Assembly (NCBI RefSeq): GCF_001639105.2
Contig: NZ_CP015285.1
Span: forward strand, 2,638,501 to 2,702,500
DNA length: 64,000 nucleotides
Reading direction: 5' to 3'
From: Azospirillum humicireducens
GTDB lineage: Bacteria > Pseudomonadota > Alphaproteobacteria > Azospirillales > Azospirillaceae
Each line of letters opens with the position of its first letter. The stretch's first letter is position 1. Position numbers and translations under genes: made by a program. Below the pieces are notes generated by a model. That model saw nothing but the letters and a program-made list of their open reading frames with translations. It was not told the origin of the DNA and made no database searches. Of this stretch, positions 1-11,879 are shown piece after piece.

Positions 1-204
1 GGCATAGGAGACGGTCTTGGTCGCCTCGCCCAGCGCGATCGGCAGGATGCCGGTCGCCAGCGGGTCCAGCGTGCCGCCATGCCCGGCCTTCTCGGCGTTC
101 AGCAGGCGGCGCACCTTCGACAGCGCCTGGGTGGAGGTCATGCCTTCCGGCTTGTCCAGCACCACCCAGCCATGGATCGGCGTGCCCTTGCGCTTACGAG
201 CCAC
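1..204 (-). CDS. truB: tRNA pseudouridine(55) synthase TruB, N-terminal part (cut by window edge)
   Basis: TruB converts U55 in the T loop of tRNAs to pseudouridine in the cytoplasm. Only the first 68 codons lie in the window; the frame is open to position 1. The visible part has the early family motif GWVVLDKP and the catalytic motif [12 protein letters not shown], whose Asp is the family's nucleophile. I place the start at GTG 204, giving [13 protein letters not shown], because it fits the usual short N-terminus and overlaps the rbfA stop by 11 bases, as expected for translational coupling. It follows rbfA in the usual nusA-infB-rbfA-truB order. The call is secure; the exact start is inferred. 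Confidence 0.93.
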   Translation of the reverse strand, partial: MARKRKGTPIHGWVVLDKPEGMTSTQALSKVRRLLNAEKAGHGGTLDPLATGILPIALGEATKTVSYA

Positions 205-787
205 GACGGCCGCCCCGGCTCTCGTCGTCGCTTTCGCCCTTATCTTCGTCGTCGAGCATCGCCCGGTCGTCGTCGAGGTCGTCGTCCTCATCCGCCTCGT
301 CGGGGCCGAGATCGTCATCTTCGTCCCAGGAATCGTCCTCATCCTCGTCATGGTCGTCGTCGCCGTTGACGCGGCTCAGGGGATGGCCGCTCAGGTCGCG
401 GGCGACTTCCGGGCTGTGCAGGATGCTGTCGATGCGGTGGGCGTAGTCGAAGGAGGTGTCGCCCTCGAAGCTCAGCGTCGGGGCGTGGCGCAGGTTGACC
501 ATGCGCGCGACCTGTCCGCGCAGGAAGGCGGCGGCCCGCTTCAGGGCGACCTGGGCCTCCTCCATCCGTTCGCCGCCCAGCGTCGAATAGAAGACGGTGG
601 CGTTCGACAGGTCCGGGCTGATCCGCACCTCGGTGACCGTGACGTTCAGCGAGGCCAGCTCGGGATCGTGGAAGTCCCCCCGGCGGAACAGATCGGCCAG
701 GGCGTGGCGCAACTCCTCGCCGACGCGCAGTTGCCGTTGGGACGGGGGCTTGCCGGCGATGAACGCGCCGCGCTTCTTGCTGGCCAT
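194..787 (-). CDS. rbfA: Ribosome-binding factor A with a long acidic tail
   Basis: RbfA binds the small ribosomal subunit and helps late 16S rRNA 5'-end maturation, including in the cold. Residues 15-125 form the single KH-type domain ([14 protein letters not shown] near the start, then [20 protein letters not shown]). At 197 residues it is longer than the roughly 130 of the typical family member. The excess is a C-terminal tail from about residue 140 made mainly of Asp and Glu (for example [10 protein letters not shown]). The tail lies just before the overlap with truB, so its end is constrained by two reading frames. The gene sits 238 bases after infB, with a hairpin in between. Confidence 0.95.
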   Translation of the reverse strand: MASKKRGAFIAGKPPSQRQLRVGEELRHALADLFRRGDFHDPELASLNVTVTEVRISPDLSNATVFYSTLGGERMEEAQVALKRAAAFLRGQVARMVNLRHAPTLSFEGDTSFDYAHRIDSILHSPEVARDLSGHPLSRVNGDDDHDEDEDDSWDEDDDLGPDEADEDDDLDDDRAMLDDEDKGESDDESRGGRRGS

Positions 788-957
788 GATACGTGTCTTT
801 CGTCGATGTCTGGCGCCGGGCCGATTCAGCTCTCCGGCCGATCACACACATATGGGAGCCGCCGGTCTCCCACCTCAACCGCCTCCCACCGAGCGGAGGC
901 AGGGTGGTGGCGATCACCCCAATATAGGAACAGGGCGCAGGACTGATCCCGCGCCCC

Positions 958-1013
958 TAAAAGCGAAGAAGGCCGCCCGATCCGTCCCGGCCGGATGCCG
1001 GAAGGGATCGGGC
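958..1013 (-). terminator. Hairpin after infB, possible weak terminator
   Basis: A perfect 9-bp stem (GCCCGATCC at 975-983 with GGATCGGGC at 1005-1013) encloses a smaller CCGGC/GCCGG stem. It starts 13 bases past the infB stop. On the minus strand it is followed by a T-rich but interrupted run (958-970). It may partly terminate infB transcripts or protect their 3' ends, so that rbfA-truB is expressed less than infB. Confidence 0.45.
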
Positions 1014-1025
1014 GAACCGAACAGG

Positions 1026-3896
<2,871 letters not shown>

Positions 3897-3917
3897 CGGT
3901 TCCCGAATGGTCAGACG

Positions 3918-4718
3918 TTACATCGCAGGCCGGCCGGCCGTATCGCCGACTCCCAAGCCCTTATCAGATTCCTGGTGCGCGTCCCGGTCCCCAAGGGGAC
4001 CTTTCAGGTCCAGGTTCCCAAGGGGACCTTTCAGCCCCCTCAGGCGTGCCGCATCGCGGGCCAGCCCTGCGGCCAGCCTGCCTCGCGCCACCACGGCGTG
4101 CACCGCGTGATCGCGTCCGAGCGCCGCGGCCAAGGCCGAGGACTGGAACAGATCGATCACCGGCAGCGACGGCGCGAGCGCCGTCACCTTGCCGCGTTGG
4201 TCCAGCGAGCCGTCCGCGGCTTCGACCAGCAGGGCCGGCGGGGGACCCGCACGGCCGACCTGGTTGGCCCTCAACGCCTCGCGCACCTTCTCGTACCCCG
4301 CCAGGACGTGGCCGGCACGGCGGGCAAGGCCCAACGCATGCAGACAACGGCGTTCCAGCAGCCGTTCCAGCCTTTCGGCCAGATCTGGCGGTAGCTTCAC
4401 CGCCCGACGGGCCGCCTTGGCGAAAACGGATTTGCCCAAGGCCTTCGCCAGGGCATCCCGGTCGGCCGTGACCCAAAGGCCGCGGCCGGGCAGACGTTCC
4501 TCCAGGTCGGGAACCACCTCGCCGTCGGGGCCGATCACGAAGCGGATCATGCTCTCCTTCGGCCCCACCGTGCCCGACGCGATGCAGCGGCGCAGAGGCC
4601 CCTTCTCGTCGTCGGCCGGCAGGCGGTCCGTCCCGGCACCGTCGTCCGGTGCTAATTCCTGATCCGGCACCGCATCCGCGGCGGCGGTCGGTGTCCGTTC
4701 GTCGTTCCGTTCGGTCAT
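3918..4718 (-). CDS. ylxR: YlxR-type RNA-binding protein (DUF448 fused to an L7Ae-like domain)
   Basis: A conserved alphaproteobacterial protein of the nusA-infB operon. After an acidic N-terminus, residues 38-105 show DUF448/YlxR features (PLRRCIASG and GRGLWV). Residues 120-215 resemble an L7Ae-like fold (LHALGLARRAGHVLAGYEKV). The E. coli operon lacks this two-domain form. YlxR-family proteins bind RNA and have been linked to RNase P and transcription control; the role here is inferred. The C-terminus contains two adjacent 9-residue repeats, LKGPLGNLD and LKGPLGDRD, encoded by the DNA repeat at 3990-4034. It lies between nusA and infB. Confidence 0.9.
   Translation of the reverse strand: MTERNDERTPTAAADAVPDQELAPDDGAGTDRLPADDEKGPLRRCIASGTVGPKESMIRFVIGPDGEVVPDLEERLPGRGLWVTADRDALAKALGKSVFAKAARRAVKLPPDLAERLERLLERRCLHALGLARRAGHVLAGYEKVREALRANQVGRAGPPPALLVEAADGSLDQRGKVTALAPSLPVIDLFQSSALAAALGRDHAVHAVVARGRLAAGLARDAARLRGLKGPLGNLDLKGPLGDRDAHQESDKGLGVGDTAGRPAM
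3990..4034 (-). repeat. 27-bp-period direct repeat inside ylxR
   Basis: The 18-mer cccaaggggacctttcag occurs at 3990-4007 and again at 4017-4034, exactly 27 bases apart. It encodes two tandem nonapeptides near the C-terminus of the YlxR-type protein. The spacing keeps the frame, so it looks like a recent in-frame duplication in a tolerant tail. Confidence 0.9.
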
Positions 4719-4792
4719 CCGATCGTCATCCGCTCGCGCGGTCCCGAATAATCGTTCCTGTCGGGCGTAGTTCCAACCGGCATTGCTGCCGG

Positions 4793-6364
4793 TCAGGCCT
4801 GCGCGCCCTGACCATCGGCATTGCCGTCGGCCGAACCGTTGGTGGCCGGAGCCGCGGCGGCGCCGTCCTGTTCCTCACCCTCGAACCAGTGGGCGCGCGC
4901 GGCCATGATGATCGCGTTCGCCTCCTCTTCCGAGGGAGCGTCCTTGGCGCCGTCCTTGCTCAGGATCTCGACCAGCTCGTCGCCGGCCAGATCGGCCAGA
5001 TCGTCCAGCGTCTTCACGCCGTTCTCACCCAGCTTCACCAGCTGCGTGGCGCTGAAGCCGGTCAGCTCGGCGACGATGTCCTCGACGCCCAGCTCAAGAC
5101 GGCGCTCGTTCGCCTGCTCGTCCTGAACTTCCAGGAAGGCGAGGGCGCGCTGCTTCAGCTCGTCGGCGACCGACTCGTCGAAACCTTCGATTTCGGCCAG
5201 TTCCTCGGTCTCGACGAAGGCGATCTCCTCGACCGAGGTGAAGCCTTCGGCCACCAGCAGGTGGGCGATCACGTCGTCGACGTCCAGCGCCTGCATGAAC
5301 AGGGCGGAGCGGCTGTGGATTTCCTCGGACCGGCGCTCCGACTCCTCCTGTTCGGTGAGGATGTCGATGTCCCAGCCAGTCAGCATCGAGGCGAGGCGCA
5401 CATTCTGGCCGCGGCGGCCGATGGCCAGCGACAGCTGGTCGTCTGGCACCACCACCTCGATGCGGCGGTTGTCGTCGTCGAGCACGACCTTGGCGACTTC
5501 GGCCGGGGCGAGCGCGTTGACGACGAAGGTCGCCGCCTCGCCCGACCACGGGATGATGTCGATCTTCTCGCCCTGCAGCTCGCCGACGACGGCCTGGACG
5601 CGGCTGCCGCGCATGCCGACGCAGGCACCGACCGGGTCGATCGAGCTGTCGTTGCTGTGGACGGCGATCTTCGCACGGCTGCCCGGATCGCGGGCGACCG
5701 CCCGGATCTCGATGATGCCGTCGTAGATTTCCGGCACTTCCTGGGCGAACAGCTTCGCCATGAACATGGGATGCGTGCGCGACAGGAAGATCTGGGGCCC
5801 GCGCGGTTCCTCGCGGACGTCGTAGATATAGGCGCGGACGCGGTCGCCGTTCTTGAAATGCTCGCGGGGCAGCAGCTCGTCGCGTCGCAGGATCGCTTCG
5901 GCGCGGCCCAGATCGACGGTGACGTTGCCGTACTCGACGCGCTTGACCAGACCGTTGACGATCTCGCCGTTGCGGTCCTTGTACTCGTTGAACTGGCGCT
6001 TGCGCTCGGCGTCGCGCACCTTCTGCACGATCACCTGCTTGGCGGTCTGGGCGGCGATGCGGCCGAAATCGATCGGAGGCAGCGGGTCGACCAGGAAATC
6101 GCCGATCTTGGCGCCGGCCTTGCGGCGCTGGGCGTAGGGCAGGGTGACCTGCGTCGCCTCGTTCTCCACCGTTTCGACCACCTCCAGGTGGCGCGTCAGA
6201 TGGATGTCGCCGGTCTTGCGGTCGATCCGGGCGCGGATGTCGTGCTCGTGGCCGTACTTGGAGCGGCCGGCCTTCTGAATCGCCTGCTCCATCGCCTCCA
6301 GGACTTCGTCCCGGTCGATGTTCTTTTCGCGGGCGACCGCGTCAGCGACTTGCAGCAATTCCAT
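4793..6364 (-). CDS. nusA: Transcription termination/antitermination factor NusA
   Basis: NusA binds RNA polymerase and nascent RNA, and acts in pausing, intrinsic and Rho-dependent termination and antitermination. The 523-residue protein shows the N-terminal polymerase-binding domain (start [16 protein letters not shown]), an S1 domain around residues 135-200, two KH domains ([14 protein letters not shown] and [14 protein letters not shown]) and C-terminal acidic helix-hairpin-helix repeats (about 350-500) comparable to AR1/AR2 of E. coli NusA. It follows rimP by 128 bases and precedes ylxR, in the standard operon order. NusA of other bacteria regulates its own operon through leader terminators, which matters for the leader structure upstream of rimP here. 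Confidence 0.98.
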   Translation of the reverse strand: MELLQVADAVAREKNIDRDEVLEAMEQAIQKAGRSKYGHEHDIRARIDRKTGDIHLTRHLEVVETVENEATQVTLPYAQRRKAGAKIGDFLVDPLPPIDFGRIAAQTAKQVIVQKVRDAERKRQFNEYKDRNGEIVNGLVKRVEYGNVTVDLGRAEAILRRDELLPREHFKNGDRVRAYIYDVREEPRGPQIFLSRTHPMFMAKLFAQEVPEIYDGIIEIRAVARDPGSRAKIAVHSNDSSIDPVGACVGMRGSRVQAVVGELQGEKIDIIPWSGEAATFVVNALAPAEVAKVVLDDDNRRIEVVVPDDQLSLAIGRRGQNVRLASMLTGWDIDILTEQEESERRSEEIHSRSALFMQALDVDDVIAHLLVAEGFTSVEEIAFVETEELAEIEGFDESVADELKQRALAFLEVQDEQANERRLELGVEDIVAELTGFSATQLVKLGENGVKTLDDLADLAGDELVEILSKDGAKDAPSEEEANAIIMAARAHWFEGEEQDGAAAAPATNGSADGNADGQGAQA

Positions 6365-6492
6365 CCGTTACACTTCCTGGCTCGGTCTTGTGTGATGCCG
6401 GTCTTGCGTGATGTCCGGTCGTCTCGGCGGGATGTCGGTTCGGCTTTCGGGGGCGGGCATCCTGTCGGCGTGTCCTTGGCGGACCCCGGCCG

Positions 6493-6993
6493 TCAGTTCT
6501 GCGGGCCCTCCTGCTGCTCCTGGCTGGCGCGGATCAACTCGTCCGTCAGCACCAGCTTGGCGCGCAGGATGTTGTCGAACTCCAGCCGGGCCGGTCCCTG
6601 TTCGGTATCGACGCATACGAGGCCGTCCTCGACGCCCTTCAGCATGCCCTTGAAACGCTTGCGGCCATCGATGGCCATGCGGCTCTCCAGCCGGGCTTCG
6701 AAGCCGGCGAAGCGCTCGAAATCCTTGAGGCGGGTCAGCGGCCGGTCGATGCCGGGCGAGCTGACCTCCAGCGTGTAGGCTTCGCGGATCGGGTCTTCCA
6801 CGTCCAGCAGGGCCGAGACGGAACGGCTGATGTCGGCACAATCCTCGACGGTCATGGGCGCGCCGTCGGCGCGCTCCGCCATGATCTGGAGAACCGACCG
6901 CTGGCCGCCTGAGATCTGAACGCGCACGACCTCATAGCCCATGGCTTCGACCGACGGCGTGATGATCTGTTCGATGCGACCTGTAGCGTCCAT
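6493..6993 (-). CDS. rimP: Ribosome maturation factor RimP
   Basis: RimP assists 30S subunit assembly. From ATG 6993 (MDATGRIEQIITPSVEAMGYE) the protein has 166 residues, close to the usual length, with the N-terminal domain motif YEVVRVQISGG, the central LEVSSPGIDRPL and an Sm-like C-terminal domain. The frame is open upstream to 7200, and an ATG at 7083 (MSVWKRALVE) is possible. That extension lacks family similarity and begins right at the T run of the leader terminator, so I prefer 6993. It is the first gene of the rimP-nusA-ylxR-infB operon. Confidence 0.93.
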   Translation of the reverse strand: MDATGRIEQIITPSVEAMGYEVVRVQISGGQRSVLQIMAERADGAPMTVEDCADISRSVSALLDVEDPIREAYTLEVSSPGIDRPLTRLKDFERFAGFEARLESRMAIDGRKRFKGMLKGVEDGLVCVDTEQGPARLEFDNILRAKLVLTDELIRASQEQQEGPQN

Positions 6994-7083
6994 TCCACCT
7001 GACCCAAAGCCTGCGGCCGGGATCGAACCGGACGAGGTTTCCACAACAGAAGGTTCAACAAGCGCGCGCTTCCACACGCTCAT

Positions 7084-7109
7084 AAAAAAATAAGTGGGCA
7101 AAAGCCCAC
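7084..7109 (-). terminator. Intrinsic terminator in the leader of rimP-nusA
   Basis: On the minus strand a 6-bp GC stem (GTGGGC/GCCCAC, 7104-7109 with 7094-7099) with a TTTT loop is followed by TTATTTTTTT (7084-7093). This is a textbook intrinsic terminator. It lies 149 bases past the trmB stop, but also downstream of a good promoter at 7173-7200 and before rimP. It could end trmB read-through, attenuate rimP-nusA transcription, or both. Confidence 0.85.
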
Positions 7110-7125
7110 CCGCAAAGCGTCTCGC

Positions 7126-7145
7126 CGGCCCGGTTGCCCGGGCCG
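7126..7145 (-). promoter_or_regulatory. 8-bp hairpin with GCAA tetraloop in rimP leader
   Basis: Read on the minus strand, CGGCCCGG and CCGGGCCG pair perfectly around a GCAA (GNRA) tetraloop. It lies between the predicted transcription start and the terminator at 7084-7109, 16 bases upstream of that stem. GNRA-capped stems are common in structured RNAs and protein-binding sites. No known RNA family was recognised. Confidence 0.6.
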
Positions 7146-7172
7146 CCGATCCGTATGGGTTCTCAGAGGGTG

Positions 7173-7200
7173 AATATAGCCATTCCAACCGATGCCGCAA
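7173..7200 (-). promoter_or_regulatory. Sigma-70-type promoter for the rimP-nusA-infB operon
   Basis: On the minus strand, TTGCGG (7195-7200) is separated by 16 bases from TATATT (7173-7178). The -10 box matches the consensus at 5 of 6 positions. It lies just past the trmB stop and would start a leader of about 170 bases that contains the GNRA hairpin and the terminator. Confidence 0.6.
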
Positions 7201-7257
7201 GCCTTTTCCGGGCCGATCATCGTAACCGGCCGGATTCTCAAGCGGAGCGGGTATGCG

Positions 7258-7980
7258 TCAGCGCCGCGGGCGGCGGACGAAGCGCATGAAGACCGGCTTG
7301 CGGCCGGCGGCAACGGCCTTCTCCTCGTAGCGGGTCGCCGGCCAGTCCTCTGGGCGGATGCGCCAGTCCGACGGGCGGCGCGCCGTCCATTCGAAATCGG
7401 GATGCTTCACCGTGTGTTCGAGCATCCAGCGCACCAGACCCATGTCGTCGCTGGCCAGCCGCAGCTCGGCGCCATCCTTCAGCACGCGGGCCAACCGCGG
7501 CAGGTTCTCCGGTCCGATGAAGCGGCGGTCGGCATGGCGCTTCTTCGGCCAGGGGTCGGCGAAGAGAACGAAGGCGCGGCCGATGGAGGCGTCGGGCAGG
7601 GCGTCCAGCAGCGGCCGGGCGTCGTCGGGCTGGATGCGGACGTTGCTCAACCCGCCGTCCTCGACCATGCCCAGCAGGCCGGCGATGCCGTTGAGGAAGG
7701 GTTCGGCGCCGATGATGCCGACATCCGGATTGCGCCCGGCCTGCCAGGCGAGATGATGTCCCATGCCGAACCCGATCTCCAGCCAGACCTCCCGTTTCGG
7801 GCCGTCGAACAGGCCGGCCGGGTCCAGCCGGTCGCCGGGCTTCGGCAGCGCGATCTGAAGCTGCGGCAGCAGGGTATCGATCAGCTCCGTCCGGCGTTTG
7901 CGCAGCGGCCGGCCCTTGCGGCGCCCGAACAGGCGGTTGGAGCTTTCGGAAAGGGATCCGGAGGTGCTGTCGTCGGTCAT
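7258..7980 (-). CDS. trmB: tRNA (guanine(46)-N7)-methyltransferase
   Basis: TrmB methylates G46 in the variable loop of tRNAs using S-adenosylmethionine. From ATG 7980 it has 240 residues. It shows the SAM-binding motif EIGFGMGHHL (about residue 67), the acidic motif following GAEPFLNGI, and the family signature FADPWPKKRH. The longer frame to 8058 runs through the metK terminator and is unlikely to be used. The gene lies downstream of metK, whose product makes its methyl donor, in the order typical of alphaproteobacteria. Confidence 0.95.
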   Translation of the reverse strand: MTDDSTSGSLSESSNRLFGRRKGRPLRKRRTELIDTLLPQLQIALPKPGDRLDPAGLFDGPKREVWLEIGFGMGHHLAWQAGRNPDVGIIGAEPFLNGIAGLLGMVEDGGLSNVRIQPDDARPLLDALPDASIGRAFVLFADPWPKKRHADRRFIGPENLPRLARVLKDGAELRLASDDMGLVRWMLEHTVKHPDFEWTARRPSDWRIRPEDWPATRYEEKAVAAGRKPVFMRFVRRPRR

Positions 7981-8010
7981 GTCGGAACGCTGCGTGAAAA
8001 TGAGGAAAGC

Positions 8011-8044
8011 GCAAAAGAAAGCAGGGGCCGTTTCCAGCCCCTGC
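8011..8044 (-). terminator. Intrinsic terminator after metK
   Basis: On the minus strand GCAGGGGC (8037-8044) pairs perfectly with GCCCCTGC (8021-8028) across an 8-base loop, followed by TTTCTTTTGC. It lies 45 bases after the metK stop and 31 bases before trmB. trmB therefore depends on read-through or a promoter of its own. Confidence 0.85.
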
Positions 8045-8088
8045 CGTCTTTTCCGCATCGGCTGCGGATATTATGCCGCGAAGGCGCC

Positions 8089-9258
<1,170 letters not shown>

Positions 9259-9336
9259 GGGAAACCTCGGCATTCGGCGGCACGCTATTTCATGAGCCGA
9301 AACGGCAGACCGGTACAGCGGCCGCAGACACCGGTC

Positions 9337-9350
9337 CAAAACCGGTTTTG
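9337..9350. promoter_or_regulatory. 14-bp perfect palindrome upstream of metK
   Basis: CAAAACCGGTTTTG is perfectly self-complementary and lies 79 bases upstream of the metK GTG start, in the gap between the XRE gene and metK. A dyad of this size is the usual form of a site for a dimeric regulator. Which protein binds, if any, is not shown by the sequence. Confidence 0.5.
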
Positions 9351-9495
9351 ACAAGGAATTCACCCGCGGTCAAGAAGACTACCAGCGGTAAAGCAACGGA
9401 CCGATCAGCGCACACGCCACACGAAGGGGGAGCGCGGCTGCGCCGCACCATCCCCATTCGGTGGGTATCGCACGCTTTGCGTCAACCGGCAGGAT

Positions 9496-9990
9496 TTACT
9501 CCGCGGCTTCCGCAACGGCGGCGCTGGCGACCGCTTTCGTCAACTCGAACAGGCGCTTGCGGACCGACGGGTCGCTGATCTTGTAATAGGCGCGGACCAG
9601 TTCCAACGTCTCGCGCTTGGCCATCGGATCGGGCTCGTAGGCGCCGGCGGAGCGCTCGTCCGACGCGCCCGCCTCATCGTCATCCTCGACACGGGCGGCG
9701 GCGGCATCGGCCGGCATGTCGTCGAAGAAGAAGGACACCGGCACGTCGAGCACGCGGCTGAGATCGAACAGGCGCGACGCGCCGATGCGGTTGGCGCCGC
9801 GCTCGTACTTCTGCACCTGCTGGAAGGTCAGGCCGATGGCCTCGCCCAGCTTCTCCTGGCTCATGCCGAGCAGCGTGCGGCGGAGACGGACGCGGGATCC
9901 GACATGGACGTCGATGGGATTCGGCTTTCCGGTCTTCGGACGGCCCGCACCCGCACGGCGCCCGCGCGGCGCCCCAGTTTCAGTCTGCAT
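9496..9990 (-). CDS. XRE-family regulator of the conserved lnt-metK locus (PraR/PhrR-like)
   Basis: A cytoplasmic DNA-binding protein of 164 residues. Residues 28-85 form a cro/C1-type helix-turn-helix (VGSRVRLRRTLLGMSQEKLGEA, then LTFQQVQKYERG and RIGASRLFDLSRVLDVPVSFFF). The C-terminal half has an acidic linker and a short helical domain ending with a conserved-looking KRLFELTKAVA. The position between lnt and metK and the overall form match the alphaproteobacterial group that includes rhizobial PraR/PhrR; that assignment is from memory. Its upstream region holds closely spaced GTTGC half-sites, suggesting autoregulation. metK, next downstream, is a possible second target. Confidence 0.88.
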   Translation of the reverse strand: MQTETGAPRGRRAGAGRPKTGKPNPIDVHVGSRVRLRRTLLGMSQEKLGEAIGLTFQQVQKYERGANRIGASRLFDLSRVLDVPVSFFFDDMPADAAAARVEDDDEAGASDERSAGAYEPDPMAKRETLELVRAYYKISDPSVRKRLFELTKAVASAAVAEAAE

Positions 9991-10002
9991 CTCGTTTATC
10001 CC

Positions 10003-10050
10003 TGCAACGGTTGTGCAACCTAGTTACGACATATCCACGTATGCAGTCAA
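10003..10050 (-). promoter_or_regulatory. Probable promoter and operator of the XRE regulator
   Basis: TGCAAC occurs at 10003-10008 and 10014-10019, 11 bases apart (about one helical turn), with the inverted GGTTG (10009-10013) between them, forming overlapping palindromes. They lie 13-30 bases upstream of the ATG. On the minus strand a TTGACT box lies further upstream (10045-10050); a good -10 box was not clear. The arrangement fits an autoregulatory operator. Confidence 0.45.
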
Positions 10051-10120
10051 GCCCGCTCCGGTCAAGCCGGATACACGAAATTGTTCTGCCTGTGGCGGGC
10101 TTATTGCCCGTAATGCTGCT

Positions 10121-11773
10121 TTACCGGTGATATCGCGAGGCCAAGGCCACCAGAAAACAGCCCAGAAGCCCTATGACGAAAATCCAGTCGCCCATGCGGG
10201 CATAGGCTGTGACGCCGTCTGGAGCTTTCGGCAATGTGGTATCGATGAAACCCCGCTCACCCAGTCCGAGCAAGTGTCTCACACGTCCGTAGGAATCCAC
10301 CACCCCGGATATTCCCGTATTCGCCACCCGGACCAGCGGCAGCCCTTCCTCCACGGCGCGGACCCGATTGATGGCGAAATGCTGGTGGGGGCCGGCGGTG
10401 CGGCCGTACCAGGCATCGTTGGTCAGGTTCAGCAGCCATCGCGGCCGGTCGGCCGTGTCGACCACCGCGGCGGGGAAGATGCTCTCGTAACAGATCAGCG
10501 GGCTGAAGGGCGGCAGGCCGGGCGCTTGGGCGCCGAGATGGAGGGTGCGTGGCCCCGGCCCGGCGGAGAATTCCGCCCCGTTGCCGGCGATGGCGCCGAC
10601 CGGCAACCATTGCCGCAACGGCATGTACTCGCCGAAGGGCACGAGGTGGAACTTGTCGTAGCTGGCGACCGCGGCGCCGCTGCCGTCCACCGCCACCATG
10701 CCGTTGTAGTAACGCCGCTCGCCGTCCTCGCCGACGGTGGTGCGGGGCGCTCCGGTGATCAGCAGCCCGCCGGGCGGCGTCACCGACGCCATGGCCTGCC
10801 GCACGCGGGCGTCATCTTCGATGAAGAAGGGGACGGCGGTCTCCGGCCAGATGATCACGGTGGGCGGCAGGGCGGCGGGATCGGCGGGAGGTTCGGCCGA
10901 CAGGGCGAGGTGGCTCTGGAAATTCTGCACCCGCTCGCCGGGCGCCCATTTCAGCCGCTGGTCGATGGCCGCCTGAACCAGCCGCAGCCTGACGCCGGGC
11001 ACCGGCTCGTCAACGGCGCCCGCCATCCTCCAGGCACCCCAGCCGCCGAGCGCGGCCAGCAGAGCCAGACCGGCGGCGACACCGGCCCAGGCACGGAGCG
11101 GCGTGGTGGCGCGGTCGGGCAGGGCGGCCGGCAACGAGGCCACCAGCACCGTGACCAGCGTCAGGCCATAGATGCCGAACAGCGACACGCTCTGCAGCAC
11201 CGGCAGCACCCCGACCCAGCCATAGCCGATCAGGTTCCATGGGAAACCGGTGAAGACATGGCCGCGCAGCCATTCCCACAGGCACCAGCAGGCGGCGAAC
11301 AGCAATGCGCGCGCCAGCCCGGCGCCGAAGCCGCGACGGCGCAGCAGGTGGAAGGACAGGGTGGCTCCGCCGCTGAACATCGCCAGCAGGATCGGCAGAC
11401 CGGCCGCCGACAGCGGCAGGGCCCACCAGAAGCGCTCGATGTCGGTGAACAGCGCGGCACTGATCCAGTAGAGCCCGAGCAGATGATGGCCGAACCCGAA
11501 GAACCAGCCGACCGCGAAGGCGCCCTTCTTCGTCTCGACCCCGTCCAGCAGCCAGATCAATCCGGGAAAGGCCAGCAGCAGCACCGGCAGCAGATCGACC
11601 GGCGGCAAGGCCAGCGTGGCAAGCCCGCCCAGCGCCATGGCGGCGGCCGCCCGGTGCCATCCCGTCAATGCGGACAGCCGTGCGGAGACACGGCCCAGCC
11701 GGGCCGGGACGGGCAGGGTGTCGGTTACGGTCAAGGCTGAAACTCCGGCGGCGGCAAAGGCAAGCGGCGCCAT
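10121..11773 (-). CDS. lnt: Apolipoprotein N-acyltransferase
   Basis: Lnt adds the third acyl chain to the N-terminal cysteine of lipoproteins at the periplasmic face of the inner membrane. The 550-residue protein starts with several membrane segments (about residues 40-260), followed by a nitrilase-type catalytic domain. The triad is visible: Glu in WPETAVPFF (about residue 308), Lys in YDKFHLVPFGEYMP (about 373) and Cys in CYESIFP (about 426). A last membrane helix lies near the C-terminus. It stands between corC and the XRE regulator on the same strand. The LpoA-like lipoprotein at 51475 would be one substrate in this window. Confidence 0.97.
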   Translation of the reverse strand: MAPLAFAAAGVSALTVTDTLPVPARLGRVSARLSALTGWHRAAAAMALGGLATLALPPVDLLPVLLLAFPGLIWLLDGVETKKGAFAVGWFFGFGHHLLGLYWISAALFTDIERFWWALPLSAAGLPILLAMFSGGATLSFHLLRRRGFGAGLARALLFAACWCLWEWLRGHVFTGFPWNLIGYGWVGVLPVLQSVSLFGIYGLTLVTVLVASLPAALPDRATTPLRAWAGVAAGLALLAALGGWGAWRMAGAVDEPVPGVRLRLVQAAIDQRLKWAPGERVQNFQSHLALSAEPPADPAALPPTVIIWPETAVPFFIEDDARVRQAMASVTPPGGLLITGAPRTTVGEDGERRYYNGMVAVDGSGAAVASYDKFHLVPFGEYMPLRQWLPVGAIAGNGAEFSAGPGPRTLHLGAQAPGLPPFSPLICYESIFPAAVVDTADRPRWLLNLTNDAWYGRTAGPHQHFAINRVRAVEEGLPLVRVANTGISGVVDSYGRVRHLLGLGERGFIDTTLPKAPDGVTAYARMGDWIFVIGLLGCFLVALASRYHR

Positions 11774-11830
11774 AGGTAATGTCGCCCGGCTGGAGCGCCA
11801 AGGTTCTTGTGGGCGGGGCTGGGTTGTGGA

Positions 11831-11857
11831 AGAGGGGACAGTGCAGAGCGCCCCTCT
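11831..11857 (-). terminator. Short hairpin between corC and lnt
   Basis: AGAGGGG and CCCCTCT (7 bp, 11831-11837 with 11851-11857) lie 22 bases after the corC stop. No T run follows on the minus strand, so this is more likely an mRNA-stabilising hairpin or a weak pause than a full terminator. Confidence 0.3.
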
Positions 11858-11879
11858 CCGTCTTTCAGGCCATCGACTT

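Noticed and set aside
7016..7033. A T-arm-like sequence (CCGG-TTCGATC-CCGG) upstream of rimP, where some bacteria have tRNA-fMet
   Set aside because: No acceptor, D or anticodon arm can be built around it and no CCA follows.
9259..9495. Possible SAM riboswitch before metK
   Set aside because: I looked for SAM-II and SAM/SAH-type patterns and could not find their conserved cores.
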